Positions 50,977 through 60,699 of a stretch of DNA of 64,000 nt are shown here, piece after piece. A program made the translations under genes and the position numbers. Source of the stretch: an uncultured Lachnospiraceae bacterium. GTDB taxonomy: Bacteria; Bacillota; Clostridia; Lachnospirales; Lachnospiraceae. The stretch lies in the NCBI GenBank assembly GCA_947574135.1, contig CANPIM010000006.1:17329-81328 (forward strand). Reading direction: 5' to 3'. Each line of letters opens with the position of its first letter. Position 1 is the first letter of the stretch. Below the pieces are notes generated by a model, which searched no databases, was not told the DNA's origin, and saw only the letters and a program-made list of their open reading frames with translations.

Positions 50977-52521
50977 ATGAGAAAGGGAATCCGTTTGATC
51001 TGGAACCAGTGGAGGGGAGAGCTGTTGCTGACAGCTCTCTTTCTCCCGTTGTTCTGGTATTTCATGGACAGGGGATACTTAAATGATATGGCTCTTATTT
51101 CCAAAGGAATGGCAGGAGCCCTGGGCTTTTTGGCACTGTTGGCTCTTGTTTTTGTTGCACGGGGAAAAATGAGCTGGGAGCGGGCAGTGGTTTTGCTGCT
51201 TTTATGTGGCCTGGTGATGCGGGTGGGATATGCCCTGGGAACCCATTCCTATATCCGCCACCATGACTATGGGGATATCCAGTGGTTCGTGTACGGGCGT
51301 ACCCAGCGGCTGGATATTCATGATTACGGCCACGCACCCTATGTGCTATACCTGTACCTAAACCGGCAGCTGCCGGATTTTAATGTGGGACAATTTTATC
51401 ATCCGCCCCTGTTTCATATGCTGGCGGCTTTGGCCATGCGGGTCACCTATAAGGTTGTGAAAATCGAGGATTTGATCTATCTCTTTGAGGCGTCCAAGAT
51501 CATTTCCTGCCTGGCCTCCTGCTATACCCTGCTGCTGATTCCGAAAATCTGCCGGGAGCTTCGCCTGAGAGGTCCGGGAAAAGGCCTGACCGTGGGGGTG
51601 GTGGCGTTTCTGCCCATGTTTTACCTTATGGCCGGCTGGGTGAACAACGACGGACTGGTGCTGTTTTTTATGACCTTTATCCTGCTCTATACCATCCGCT
51701 GGTATCACCGCCCCACCTGGGGGAATACCCTGCTTTTGGCACTGGGCTTTGGACTGGGGATGCTGACCAAGCTCTCCTGCGGCCTTCTGGCCTTTTTTAC
51801 CGGCGCCCTTATGCTGGTTCGCCTCCTGCGGACCTGGAGAAGAAGGGAAAAGAGGGACATTAGGGGACTGCTGCTGCGGTTTGCAGGCTTTGGGGCCATA
51901 GCCTTTCCTCTGGGGCTTTCCTATCCCGTCCGCAACTATTTAAGGTTTGGACAGGCCTTTTCCTATGTGCTGCGGCTGGAGATTCCGGAGGTGCCGGTAA
52001 AGGGCTTTTTCCGGCGCTTCCTTCTCTTTCCCTTTGACCGGCTCTTTTGTCCGGTGTTTGCGGACAGTGCAGAATATAATCTCAATCTGTTTCTTCTGAA
52101 AACCGCTTCCTTCGGGGAATTCTCCTATGGAGAGGAGCTGGAGCCCTGGGGAGTGGCCATACTGGCGGGAAATCTGGTTTTGATTTTGTTGGCTTTTGTG
52201 GGATTGTTTGTGGTTTGGCGAACTGTCAAAAGCCTTCTCTGGCGCTTTGCCCTGCCGGGGCTTTGGCTTTTGCTCTATGGTTCGGCGGCAGTGTTTTCCT
52301 GGAAATATCCCTACCCCTGTAGCATGGACGCCCGGTATGTGGGCCTCTGTGTGGTTCTGGGAGGGCTGTACCTGGGAAAGGGGCTGGAGGTTTCCAGGGC
52401 CGGGAGAAAGGGGGCAGGAGACGCAGGAGCCATGAGAGCCAGAGGGATTTATCCGTGGTTCTGCCTGGGAGGGCTTTTGCTTCTGGGAGTGTCTGGCTGC
52501 TATTTCTTTTTGCACGTGTAG
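50977..52521 (+). CDS. Multi-spanning membrane glycosyltransferase (ArnT/PMT-like)
   Basis: 514 aa with about 11 hydrophobic helices. After the first helix pairs a large loop contains RHHDYGDIQWFVYG and FNVGQFYHPPLFH; an acidic residue pair near the first loop and HPPLF are typical of the lipid-phosphate-sugar-dependent GT-C transferases. It probably moves a sugar from a polyprenyl-phosphate donor to a cell-envelope acceptor. The gene starts 15 nt after galE. The donor and acceptor are unknown. Confidence 0.82.
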   Translation: MRKGIRLIWNQWRGELLLTALFLPLFWYFMDRGYLNDMALISKGMAGALGFLALLALVFVARGKMSWERAVVLLLLCGLVMRVGYALGTHSYIRHHDYGDIQWFVYGRTQRLDIHDYGHAPYVLYLYLNRQLPDFNVGQFYHPPLFHMLAALAMRVTYKVVKIEDLIYLFEASKIISCLASCYTLLLIPKICRELRLRGPGKGLTVGVVAFLPMFYLMAGWVNNDGLVLFFMTFILLYTIRWYHRPTWGNTLLLALGFGLGMLTKLSCGLLAFFTGALMLVRLLRTWRRREKRDIRGLLLRFAGFGAIAFPLGLSYPVRNYLRFGQAFSYVLRLEIPEVPVKGFFRRFLLFPFDRLFCPVFADSAEYNLNLFLLKTASFGEFSYGEELEPWGVAILAGNLVLILLAFVGLFVVWRTVKSLLWRFALPGLWLLLYGSAAVFSWKYPYPCSMDARYVGLCVVLGGLYLGKGLEVSRAGRKGAGDAGAMRARGIYPWFCLGGLLLLGVSGCYFFLHV

Positions 52522-52640
52522 GGAGAGGGTGTTTAACGATAAAGTAAAGGAGCGAATTACGGTCTTTAGAGAAACCTGCATAATCAGGGAAATTCCTGAA
52601 AATACTAAGCCTGAATATTTATTATCAGGAGGAGTCAGGA

Positions 52641-53258
52641 ATGATAGATTTTAAGAGCAGCGAAACCAAGGATAATCTGATGAAGGCCTTTGCAGGAGAA
52701 AGTCAGGCCAGAAACCGCTACACTTTTGCGGCTCATGAGGCCAAAAAGCAGAAGCTTCCCGTGCTGGAGTCTGTGTTTTTGTTCACGGCCGATCAGGAGA
52801 TGGCCCATGCAAAGGTTTTTTACACCCATTTAAAAGAGCTGTCCGGGGAAAATTTGCGGGTGGACGGCACCTATCCCGTGGAGGTGTATCAGGATGTAAA
52901 GACTCTGCTGCGCTGCGCCCAGCACAATGAGTATGAGGAGTTTGATCCGGTGTACAAGGCCTTCGGAGATAAGGCCAAGGCGGAGGGCTTTGACAAGGTA
53001 GCCTATTCCTTTTATGCCATTGCCCAGATCGAGAAGGTTCACGGGGATCGGTTTGGCCAGTTTGCCCAGTGGATGGAGAAGGGGCAGCTCTTTCGGGCAG
53101 AGGTGGAGACAGGCTGGATGTGTCTGAAATGCGGATTCGTGTATTACGGAACTGAGGCCCCCAATCAATGTCCGGTCTGCCACGAGGAGCAGGGAAAATT
53201 TATCCGGCTGACCCTGGCGCCCTACACTTGGGAGGACATGGCCAAGAAGCAGGGATAG
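52641..53258 (+). CDS. Rubrerythrin
   Basis: 205 aa. A ferritin-like four-helix domain holds the di-iron ligands (FAGESQARNRYTFAAHEA, QEMAHAKVF, and FYAIAQIEKVHGDRF) and a C-terminal rubredoxin-type zinc ribbon contains CLKCGFVYYG and CPVCHEEQ. It reduces hydrogen peroxide in anaerobes. The start follows AGGAGG. Monocistronic with a good terminator. Confidence 0.93.
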   Translation: MIDFKSSETKDNLMKAFAGESQARNRYTFAAHEAKKQKLPVLESVFLFTADQEMAHAKVFYTHLKELSGENLRVDGTYPVEVYQDVKTLLRCAQHNEYEEFDPVYKAFGDKAKAEGFDKVAYSFYAIAQIEKVHGDRFGQFAQWMEKGQLFRAEVETGWMCLKCGFVYYGTEAPNQCPVCHEEQGKFIRLTLAPYTWEDMAKKQG

Positions 53259-53271
53259 GGGAGAAAAAAGG

Positions 53272-53303
53272 CGGCATAGTCAAAGGGACTATGCCGTACT
53301 TTT
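53272..53303. terminator. Rho-independent terminator after rubrerythrin
   Basis: CGGCATAGTC (53272-53281) pairs perfectly with GACTATGCCG (53287-53296), then TACTTTTAT. It can also end the converging Hsp70 transcript. Confidence 0.85.
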
Positions 53304-53324
53304 ATATCGTAAGATCTGTCAATT

Positions 53325-55010
53325 TTAAGACTCCAGATTATCCAGATAATCCTTTAGCTGATTCCGGGCCTCGGAGATAATGGCCCTGTCGTTGGTCTTT
53401 AAAGCCCTGTCAAATTTCTGCAAGGCCTGTTCCACCAGAATTCTCTGATTTCCAATGCTTTCCTCATAAATTCGCTCTCCACGAAGCAGAAGCAGCTTGT
53501 TTTCCTCCTGATCCCTGGGGGGAATTTTCAGATAGGAGAGATCCTGTAGCCGCTGCTCGATCTCTTCGTCCGTCATCTGGGTATACTGGCTCTTAATGAC
53601 CTGCCGCACCGTTTTTCCCGTGGAAACCACCTTGACCACCACCTCCAAAATGGAGTTGATATCATAGGTGTAGGTCACGTCAATGCTTTCCTCCCCGGCC
53701 TTGGCCTTGGGAATATCGATGAGCAGCTCTCCTAAGGACAGGTTATTCTGGGCAAAACGGCTCTCTCCCTGGAGAATATGCACCCGAAGCTGGGTCTGGT
53801 TATCCCGGATGGTGTACAGACGCTCCGTGCGGCTGGCAGGAATAATGGTGTTGCGTTCAATAATAGGACAGTAATGGCCGCTCTCATAATAGCCCTCGTC
53901 GATTTCCCGGCTCACCTCTGTGCCCAGGGTAAAGGGGCATACATCCGTGAGGATAACCTCCTTAATAGCCTTGTTCCGCTCCTTCATAGCGCTCTGAATG
54001 GCAGCGCCCAGGGCCACGGCCTCGTCGGGATTCACGGTGCTGTTGGGCAGCCGGTGGAAGAGACGGGCTACAAACTTCCGCACAATGGGAAGCTTAGTGG
54101 CTCCGCCGATAAGCACCACCTGGTCAATATCCCGGAGACGAATGCCTGCGTCGCTTAGGGAGCGCTTGATAGGCTGCCGGATACGCTCCAGAAGCTCCTC
54201 ACAGGCATCCTCGTAAGCGCCCAGGGAAATCTCCATGTCCTTTTGTTCTCCCTCATAACTGTAGGTAAAACGGCTGGTAACGCTCCCGGAAAAGCCAAAC
54301 TTACACTGCTCCGCCTGCTTTTTCAGAGATTCCAGCTCCTTGCGTCCCAGCTCATTCATGGGAATTCCCTGCTTTTTGCAGAAGAGCTCCATCAAAACCT
54401 TGGTAAAATCCTCGCCCCCCAGGAAATTATCCCCGGCAACGGCCCGGACCTCCAGAATATTCTCAAACAATTCCAGAATAGACACGTCAAAGGTGCCCCC
54501 GCCCAAATCAAAGACCAGGAAGCGCATATTGCTGCTGGCCTGATACAGTCCGTAGGCAATGGCCGCAGCCGTGGGCTCACTGATAATACGCTCCACCTTA
54601 AGCCCCGCCAGCTCTCCGGCCCGCTTGGTGGCTCGCCTTCGCATATCATTAAAGTAGGCAGGAACACTGATAACAGCCTCCGTAACCTCCTCCTTTAAAT
54701 ATTCCTCCGCATCCTCCTTGAGAGAACGCAGCACAAAAGAGGACAGCTCCTCCGCCGTATAATCCTTGCCGTTTAACATATATTTTTTGTCACTGCCCAT
54801 ATTCCGCTTAAAAACAGAGGCAGCGCTGTCCGGATGAAGCAGCATGCGCTCCTTAGCGGTCTCTCCCACGTAGAGCTGCCCCTCCTCATCGATACTCACC
54901 ACCGAGGGCGTCAAAAACTTCCCCAGCCGATTGGGAATAAGCTTGGGCCCCTCCTCCGTAAAATAAGCAGCCAGGCTATTGGTAGTTCCTAAGTCAATTC
55001 CTAAAATCAT
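53325..55010 (-). CDS. Hsp70 family chaperone, short HscC-like form
   Basis: 561 aa, shorter than DnaK (about 610-640) and close to HscC. ATPase motifs are GIDLGTTNS, DLGGGTFDVS and VVLIGGATKLPIVRKF; the substrate domain is present (LGTEVSREIDEG, ESRFAQNNLSLGELLID) but the C-terminal lid is reduced. It is not the main DnaK, which would be with grpE and dnaJ. The J-domain-like TPR protein lies upstream on the same strand and is its likely partner. It has its own promoter at 55058-55086. Confidence 0.88.
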   Translation of the reverse strand: MILGIDLGTTNSLAAYFTEEGPKLIPNRLGKFLTPSVVSIDEEGQLYVGETAKERMLLHPDSAASVFKRNMGSDKKYMLNGKDYTAEELSSFVLRSLKEDAEEYLKEEVTEAVISVPAYFNDMRRRATKRAGELAGLKVERIISEPTAAAIAYGLYQASSNMRFLVFDLGGGTFDVSILELFENILEVRAVAGDNFLGGEDFTKVLMELFCKKQGIPMNELGRKELESLKKQAEQCKFGFSGSVTSRFTYSYEGEQKDMEISLGAYEDACEELLERIRQPIKRSLSDAGIRLRDIDQVVLIGGATKLPIVRKFVARLFHRLPNSTVNPDEAVALGAAIQSAMKERNKAIKEVILTDVCPFTLGTEVSREIDEGYYESGHYCPIIERNTIIPASRTERLYTIRDNQTQLRVHILQGESRFAQNNLSLGELLIDIPKAKAGEESIDVTYTYDINSILEVVVKVVSTGKTVRQVIKSQYTQMTDEEIEQRLQDLSYLKIPPRDQEENKLLLLRGERIYEESIGNQRILVEQALQKFDRALKTNDRAIISEARNQLKDYLDNLES

Positions 55011-55057
55011 AGTAGCTTCCTTTTCCTAAATATAAAAAAGTGATGTCATGTAATACA

Positions 55058-55086
55058 AGTATACTATGTAAACCCTGATTCGTCAA
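55058..55086 (-). promoter_or_regulatory. Sigma-A promoter of the Hsp70 gene
   Basis: On the minus strand TTGACG (55086-55081), 17-bp spacer, TATACT (55063-55058), 48 bp before the start codon. Confidence 0.75.
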
Positions 55087-55170
55087 ATTAAGAAACTAAA
55101 AACAAACCCATCCCCCACAACCCCTCAACAAACCAGCCCATTCCCCTGTCGCCTTATCTTCTAGCACTTT

Positions 55171-55269
55171 CAGTGAAACCAGGCCAAATAATATTGCCAC
55201 AACCAGTGAAACCAGGCCAAATAATATTGCCATAACCAGTGAAACCAGGCCAAATAATATTGCCACAAC
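55171..55269. repeat. 33-bp tandem repeat, three copies
   Basis: Units start at 55171, 55204 and 55237 (CAGTGAAACCAGGCCAAATA and so on) and are identical except for one base (55232). A partial fourth copy (CAGCGATACCGGGGC) merges into the left arm of the adjacent palindrome. No spacers are present. Confidence 0.88.
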
Positions 55270-55271
55270 CA

Positions 55272-55452
55272 GCGATACCGGGGCTGGATATGTCTAAGCA
55301 AACCATGCAGGGGTGCTTTTAGCGAAGGTGAAATCCACTGCTTACGGAGACTAAAACGCGTAGGCTCTCCTGAGCGTTTTCTAGTCGAAGTTAGCAGTTA
55401 GTTCATCGGAGCGTTATCCCTGTTTGCGTGAGATATCCAGCCCCGGTATCGC
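55272..55452. repeat. 181-nt near-complete palindrome with perfect 20-bp ends
   Basis: GCGATACCGGGGCTGGATAT (55272-55291) is perfectly repeated in inverted form at 55433-55452. Inside, GCAAAC/GTTTGC, CTGCT/AGCAG and AAACGC/GCGTTT pair in order, so most of the element folds into one hairpin with an AGG-CTCT-CCT tip. No open frame is present. It lies between the TPR gene and the Hsp70 promoter, like a MITE or a large structured RNA. Confidence 0.8.
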
Positions 55453-55481
55453 GTCCTTACTGCACTAAATATCACCTGGAA

Positions 55482-58400
55482 TCACCGAGGCTCCCCATTG
55501 CGCAGCGCATACAACCCGTCCCAGTTGGTTGCATCCAGCTCCAGACACCGGCGAAACTCTGCCAGGGCCTCCTCCTTACGTCCCTGGATCTCATACAAAA
55601 GCCCCATTCCCTGGTGAGCCTCAAAGCACCCCTTATACCGGCAGTGCTTGCACCGGCGGCACTCAAACATAGCCCGGAAAAAGGCCTCCGCCTGCTCCAG
55701 CCGGCCGGAAAACAGATGGGGCAGAGCCACGGAAAACAGTCGGGCCGGCCGGAGAGAGGGCCGCTCCAGATAATTGGCAAAGCCGCCGCATTCCCGGTTA
55801 AATAAGGCCACATACTCCTCAAAATACTGATTGGCCTCCTCCCGCTTGCCCAAATGGAAGCAGGCGTTGATATGACCGCTTAAAAGGGCGCGATGCTGGC
55901 GGAAGGTAAGCTTCCTTCCCGTATCCTTTAAAAGCTTCTTGGTAATCTTATAGGCGGCCTTAAAATCACGAACCACATCCAGATAAAAGTCCACGGCATC
56001 ATTGAAAATATCAATGTCTGTATTTTTTTTCAGAAGCCGTTTGTAATAATTCATGCCAAATTTCTTGTCCCCGGCCTCCGCGTGGGCGTACACCAGCCCG
56101 CTGATGGTATCCGAATCCCCGGGCTTTTCCGCCAGCTCATTTTCATAGAGCGGATAGGATTTCTCTGGCTTTCCCATGCGCCGGTAGATCCGACACAGAT
56201 CGCTGCGGGAATGGGTGGGATAATTATTTAAAACCTCCTGGGCCACGGCCACAGCCTCGTCAAAGCGTCCCAGCATCACATAGGTCCTGGCCAGGCTGGT
56301 GAGAGGGAAGGAGGTGCGCTCATTGCTGGAATGGAGGAGCTCCACAGACTTCTCCAGGATCTGGGCGGATTCCTCCAGCCGATCCATAAGCTGCAGGGTC
56401 AGCCCCCAGTTGGCATAGGCATACACATCGTCCGGCTTACACTCAGCGGCCTTCTGGAAATCGGCCAGGGCCTTTTCCAGCTCATAGCCGTCCTGATACA
56501 GAATGCCCCGCTCCACATAGTAATAGCAGCTGTCCGGGAAAAGCTCCAGCTGGCGGGTGGCATAGGGAATGGCCTTCTGATAATCCTCCATCTTGTCCGT
56601 GCGGTTAAAAAGATTCTGGTAATAATTCATCAGATGATGGTTGGCCTTCCGATCCTTGGGATCCAGCTCCAGAATCCGCTTGGAGTGAATCACAATCTTG
56701 GTGGACTGCGGCTCCAGATCCTCCAGGCAGTCTACAATATCGTTTAAGAGGGCCGTATTGTCAGGAAGCTCCCGCATAAGAGACAGGTAGATATCCAGGG
56801 CCTGGCGGTCCTTGTGAAGCCTGCGCAAAAAGTCTCCCTTCATCCAAATCAAATTGGTGGAGTCGGGGAACAGGCGGATTGCCCGGTTGGCCTCCTCCAG
56901 ACCGTTATCATAGTCCCGCATATCCATGCGGCACAGAAGAATCTCCCGGTATACATCCACAGGGGATTCAATGTCGCAATCCTCGTCCTGCAATTTCTTG
57001 GTGAGATCCTGGCACATATGGAGAACCTTTTCCGTCTCCTCCCTGGTTTGCGCCGTGTACCGAAGGTTCCGGGCCTCAAAGAAATCCAGCTCATGGCTGC
57101 CAAGCCCCGCCTCCCGGGCCCGCTTAATCACATCCAGGGAATCCTGATACTGTCGGTAATAGTAAAAGACCTTTACAGCCAGCAGATAGGGCTTGAGATA
57201 ATAGGGGTAAATTTCAATGGCCTGATGGTAATTGTCCACCACCTCCTGAGCCTTTCGCAGGTTGTAATAGGCCTCCTGCCGGTAGGTAAAGGCCGGAAAA
57301 TATCCCTCGTCCTCCTGAATAATCTCATCGCAGACATCAATGCAGAGCTCGTTTTTTTCCTTTTTCAAATAGAAGGCGGCAAGTGCGGACTGGTAGGAAA
57401 GCCGGGTGCTCACGTCAGGCTCGGCCTTGACGGATTTCTGGAAAAATTCCACTGCGGCGTCAAAATTGGCAGAACCCTCCGCCTCCTGGAGACAAAGCGC
57501 CTGGGTAAAATAGGCGTAGGGAAGCCGTTCCAGCTTCCGCTTCACCTCCGGCGTGCCGTCATCCTCAAGCTTTAAGATACAGGAGGTCCAGATCCGAAGA
57601 AGGGGCAGAGCCTTCTCAAACTCCTTTTGGGCCAGGTAGGTGCGTCCCAGAAGATTATTGTAGTCCAGAATAAAATCCTCCGGAGGAGTTGCCGGGGCCA
57701 GAAGGGCCACATTTTCGTCAAAGAGCTCATTCTGGAAGTAGCACCAGCCCAGATCCAGGCGCAGCTTGAAATCATCCGGATTATCATGTACCTTTGCCAG
57801 AAGATCCACAATCAAATGAAGGTTGGCCTCCTTCATACAGTTGAGCATATCGTCTGTGGGGTTGGAGGAGTACCGGTCCATAAGATCCAGTACCCGCCGT
57901 TTTCCTTCGGCCCAACGCTCCATATGGAGATCGCAGTGAACCATGCCTAAGAGCAGGTTATTATTGTCCGGGTACACAGGCAGATATTCCTGATAGAGGG
58001 CGTCGGCCTGGTCCCATTTCCCCACAGCCTCCAGGGTAATGCCGCACTGGCTGATAATATATTGATTCTTGGTCTCTGCAAGGAGCAGAGACTGACACAG
58101 CTCATCGGCCATTTCCAGTTTCTCCTGCTGAATGGCAATACGCATGCGCTCCACATCCTCATAGGGATGATAGATATGGTAAGCCTTCAGGCCGTCCAGC
58201 TGCTCATTGGCAGAATCCAGCTCTCCCTCGTCCATGGCCCGCTTGGCGTTGACGCACTGCTGCATATAGCCGTCATAGTTGGCCCGGTCCTCCCCCTCAA
58301 AGAGAGTGAAATCAAAGAATTCTCCGTGCTCAATCTTAAAGGCGGCAAAGGACAGAAAGTTTTCATGGAAATGCTCCACCAGATTTTGCCGATCCTCCCG

Positions 58401-58820
58401 AATATGGAATTGCTGATCCAGGTAAACCCAGACCTCCTGGGGAAGATAGAAATGATAGGATAAGAAGGCAATGCAGGCCAGACGGGCGTCCTCTGCCGTG
58501 TCCAGATCCATGCACACCTCATCCTGCAAAAGGCTTTTCCAGGAATCCAGGCTGCAGCGGCTGGACAGAGAGGTATAAATGTCCTCCATGCGGGTTTTCC
58601 ACAGGCCTAAGGGAGAGGTATCCACAGGACCTTCCGCCTCAAGGGCCGCCTGATCAGCCAGCTTTAAGGCCTCCTCATAGGCCGTGCGCAGGTTCTGGAA
58701 GCCCTGGGGATCGTCCTCCGGATTTGTTCCCACAAGCTTGGTGCGGTAGGCTTTTTTCAATAAATCCTTGTCCGTGGTCTCTGCAATCCCCAGAATATAA
58801 AAAATTTGTTCTTTTTCCAT
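55482..58820 (-). CDS. Giant TPR protein with degenerate J domain
   Basis: 1112 aa. The N-terminal 60 residues resemble a J domain (FYILGIAETTDKDLLKKAYRTK, FQNLRTAYEEAL) but the HPD loop that stimulates Hsp70 ATPase is NPE (TNPEDDP). The rest is an array of tetratricopeptide-like helix pairs (for example YYVERGILYQDGYELEKALADFQKA, YAYANWGLTLQLMDRLEESA), ending with a cysteine cluster CRRCKHCRYKGC near residue 1053. No signal peptide or membrane helix is seen. It is probably an adaptor for the Hsp70 encoded downstream, and lies 17 nt after pyrG. Confidence 0.82.
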   Translation of the reverse strand: MEKEQIFYILGIAETTDKDLLKKAYRTKLVGTNPEDDPQGFQNLRTAYEEALKLADQAALEAEGPVDTSPLGLWKTRMEDIYTSLSSRCSLDSWKSLLQDEVCMDLDTAEDARLACIAFLSYHFYLPQEVWVYLDQQFHIREDRQNLVEHFHENFLSFAAFKIEHGEFFDFTLFEGEDRANYDGYMQQCVNAKRAMDEGELDSANEQLDGLKAYHIYHPYEDVERMRIAIQQEKLEMADELCQSLLLAETKNQYIISQCGITLEAVGKWDQADALYQEYLPVYPDNNNLLLGMVHCDLHMERWAEGKRRVLDLMDRYSSNPTDDMLNCMKEANLHLIVDLLAKVHDNPDDFKLRLDLGWCYFQNELFDENVALLAPATPPEDFILDYNNLLGRTYLAQKEFEKALPLLRIWTSCILKLEDDGTPEVKRKLERLPYAYFTQALCLQEAEGSANFDAAVEFFQKSVKAEPDVSTRLSYQSALAAFYLKKEKNELCIDVCDEIIQEDEGYFPAFTYRQEAYYNLRKAQEVVDNYHQAIEIYPYYLKPYLLAVKVFYYYRQYQDSLDVIKRAREAGLGSHELDFFEARNLRYTAQTREETEKVLHMCQDLTKKLQDEDCDIESPVDVYREILLCRMDMRDYDNGLEEANRAIRLFPDSTNLIWMKGDFLRRLHKDRQALDIYLSLMRELPDNTALLNDIVDCLEDLEPQSTKIVIHSKRILELDPKDRKANHHLMNYYQNLFNRTDKMEDYQKAIPYATRQLELFPDSCYYYVERGILYQDGYELEKALADFQKAAECKPDDVYAYANWGLTLQLMDRLEESAQILEKSVELLHSSNERTSFPLTSLARTYVMLGRFDEAVAVAQEVLNNYPTHSRSDLCRIYRRMGKPEKSYPLYENELAEKPGDSDTISGLVYAHAEAGDKKFGMNYYKRLLKKNTDIDIFNDAVDFYLDVVRDFKAAYKITKKLLKDTGRKLTFRQHRALLSGHINACFHLGKREEANQYFEEYVALFNRECGGFANYLERPSLRPARLFSVALPHLFSGRLEQAEAFFRAMFECRRCKHCRYKGCFEAHQGMGLLYEIQGRKEEALAEFRRCLELDATNWDGLYALRNGEPR

Positions 58821-58837
58821 TGGATAATCTCCCCCTT

Positions 58838-60439
58838 TTACTTATTTTTCAGAGCGGCCTCCACAAAGCCGCGAAACAGCGGATGCGGCCGGTTGGGCCG
58901 GGATTTCAGCTCAGGATGGGCCTGGGTAGCCAGAAAGAAGGGATGATTCTTAAGCTCGATCATCTCCACAATGCGTCCGTCCGGGGACAGGCCGGAGAGG
59001 GTCATGCCTGCCTCCTTTAAGGCCTTCCGGTAATCGTTATTCACCTCATAGCGATGGCGGTGACGCTCTGCAATGGACGAGGTGCCGTACAGGGCACAGG
59101 CCTGGCTGTCCGACAACAGACAGCAGGGATAGGAGCCCAGGCGCAGGGTGCCGCCAATATCCTCCACGCCGTCCTGATCCGGCATAAGATGGATGACCGG
59201 ATGGGTGGTGTTGGGATTAAACTCTACGCTGTGGGCATCCTCGTAGCCCACCACATGGCGGGCAAATTCCACGATGGCCATCTGCATGCCCAGACAGAGC
59301 CCCAGAAACGGAATGTTTGCCTCCCGGGCAAAGCGGATGGCGCTGATTTTTCCCTCAATGCCCCGATCCCCGAAGCCTCCGGGAACCAGGATTCCCTGCA
59401 CATCTCCCAGATATTTTTGGGCATTGGTATCATCTATGAGCTCGGAATCCACCCATTTCAGATTGACCACCGCATGGCTGGCAATGCCCCCGTGCTTCAG
59501 GGCCTCCACCACGCTGATATAGGCGTCGTGAAGCTGAATGTATTTTCCCACCAGGGCAATGGTCACCTCCGTGGTGGGATGGCGCAGAGCCTCCACCATG
59601 GCTGTCCAGTCGGCCAGGTCCGGCTCCGGACAGGGAAGCTTAAGGCATTCACAGGCGGCCTGGGCCAATGCCTCCTTTTCCATGGCCAGGGGCGCCTCAT
59701 ACAAATATTCCACGTCCAGGTTTTGCAGCACCCGATTGCGGGGAACGTTGCAGAACAGGGCGATTTTGTCCTTGATGGCATGGCCCAGGGGATATTCACT
59801 GCGACATACAATGATGTCCGGCTGGATTCCCATGCCCTGTAGATCCTTGACGGAGGCCTGGGTGGGCTTGGTTTTCAGCTCTCCGGAGGCCTTGATGTAG
59901 GGGACCAGGGTGACATGGAGGAGAATGGCATTTTCATGTCCCACATCGTGTTGGAACTGCCGGATAGCCTCCAGAAAGGGCTGACTTTCAATATCGCCTA
60001 CGGTGCCGCCCACTTCGATAATGGCGATATGGGTCTCCTCCGATGTATAATTCCGGTAAAACCGGCTCTTAATCTCGTTGGTAATATGGGGGATGACCTG
60101 TACGGTGCCGCCGCCGTAATCTCCCCGGCGCTCCTTGTGAAGCACGGACCAGTAGATTTTGCCCGTGGTCACATTGGAATTCTTGGTGAGAGATTCGTCG
60201 ATAAAGCGTTCGTAATGGCCTAAATCCAGGTCGGTCTCGGCGCCGTCATCGGTCACAAACACTTCTCCATGCTGGACCGGGTTCATTGTGCCTGGGTCAA
60301 TATTAATGTAAGGGTCAAATTTCTGCATGGTCACCTTGTAGCCTCTGGCCTTTAAGAGACGCCCTAAGGACGCCGCGGTAATGCCCTTACCAAGGCCGGA
60401 GACAACGCCGCCGGTGACAAAGACGTATTTAACTGGCAT
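58838..60439 (-). CDS. pyrG: CTP synthase
   Basis: 533 aa. The synthetase half begins with [23 protein letters not shown] and includes the [30 protein letters not shown] stretch (residues 50-80); the glutaminase half has the catalytic Cys in FLGLCLGMQ and the His-Glu in [12 protein letters not shown]. It makes CTP from UTP with glutamine. The start follows AGGAGG. It is first in a unit with the TPR protein gene. Confidence 0.95.
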   Translation of the reverse strand: MPVKYVFVTGGVVSGLGKGITAASLGRLLKARGYKVTMQKFDPYINIDPGTMNPVQHGEVFVTDDGAETDLDLGHYERFIDESLTKNSNVTTGKIYWSVLHKERRGDYGGGTVQVIPHITNEIKSRFYRNYTSEETHIAIIEVGGTVGDIESQPFLEAIRQFQHDVGHENAILLHVTLVPYIKASGELKTKPTQASVKDLQGMGIQPDIIVCRSEYPLGHAIKDKIALFCNVPRNRVLQNLDVEYLYEAPLAMEKEALAQAACECLKLPCPEPDLADWTAMVEALRHPTTEVTIALVGKYIQLHDAYISVVEALKHGGIASHAVVNLKWVDSELIDDTNAQKYLGDVQGILVPGGFGDRGIEGKISAIRFAREANIPFLGLCLGMQMAIVEFARHVVGYEDAHSVEFNPNTTHPVIHLMPDQDGVEDIGGTLRLGSYPCCLLSDSQACALYGTSSIAERHRHRYEVNNDYRKALKEAGMTLSGLSPDGRIVEMIELKNHPFFLATQAHPELKSRPNRPHPLFRGFVEAALKNK

Positions 60440-60575
60440 GCCGGTTTCCTCCTGTTTTGCTGGGACTGCGAAGGCAATCCTTAAGTAAAAACAACTAAAA
60501 TATTATACCATTGATACTGAGGAAAAATCTACCCATTTCCCTGAAAAAAATTGCTGTTTTTTTGGAAAACAGGTC

Positions 60576-60604
60576 TTGACAAAAATAGACGCAATGCGTA
60601 TAAT
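60576..60604 (+). promoter_or_regulatory. Consensus sigma-A promoter of the phosphatase-kinase cluster
   Basis: TTGACA (60576-60581), 17-bp spacer, TATAAT (60599-60604), a perfect match to consensus at both boxes. Confidence 0.88.
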
Positions 60605-60699
60605 TTTTCTATAAAAGTGATGTCAGAATTTCGCAACGGATTTCAGAAAACACGGTTCCGGGCATTCGCCCAAGGATTCCAAATGGAAAGGCAGACAAA

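Noticed and set aside
55171..55269. Possible CRISPR array
   Set aside because: The 33-bp units are directly contiguous with no spacers, and no cas genes are present.
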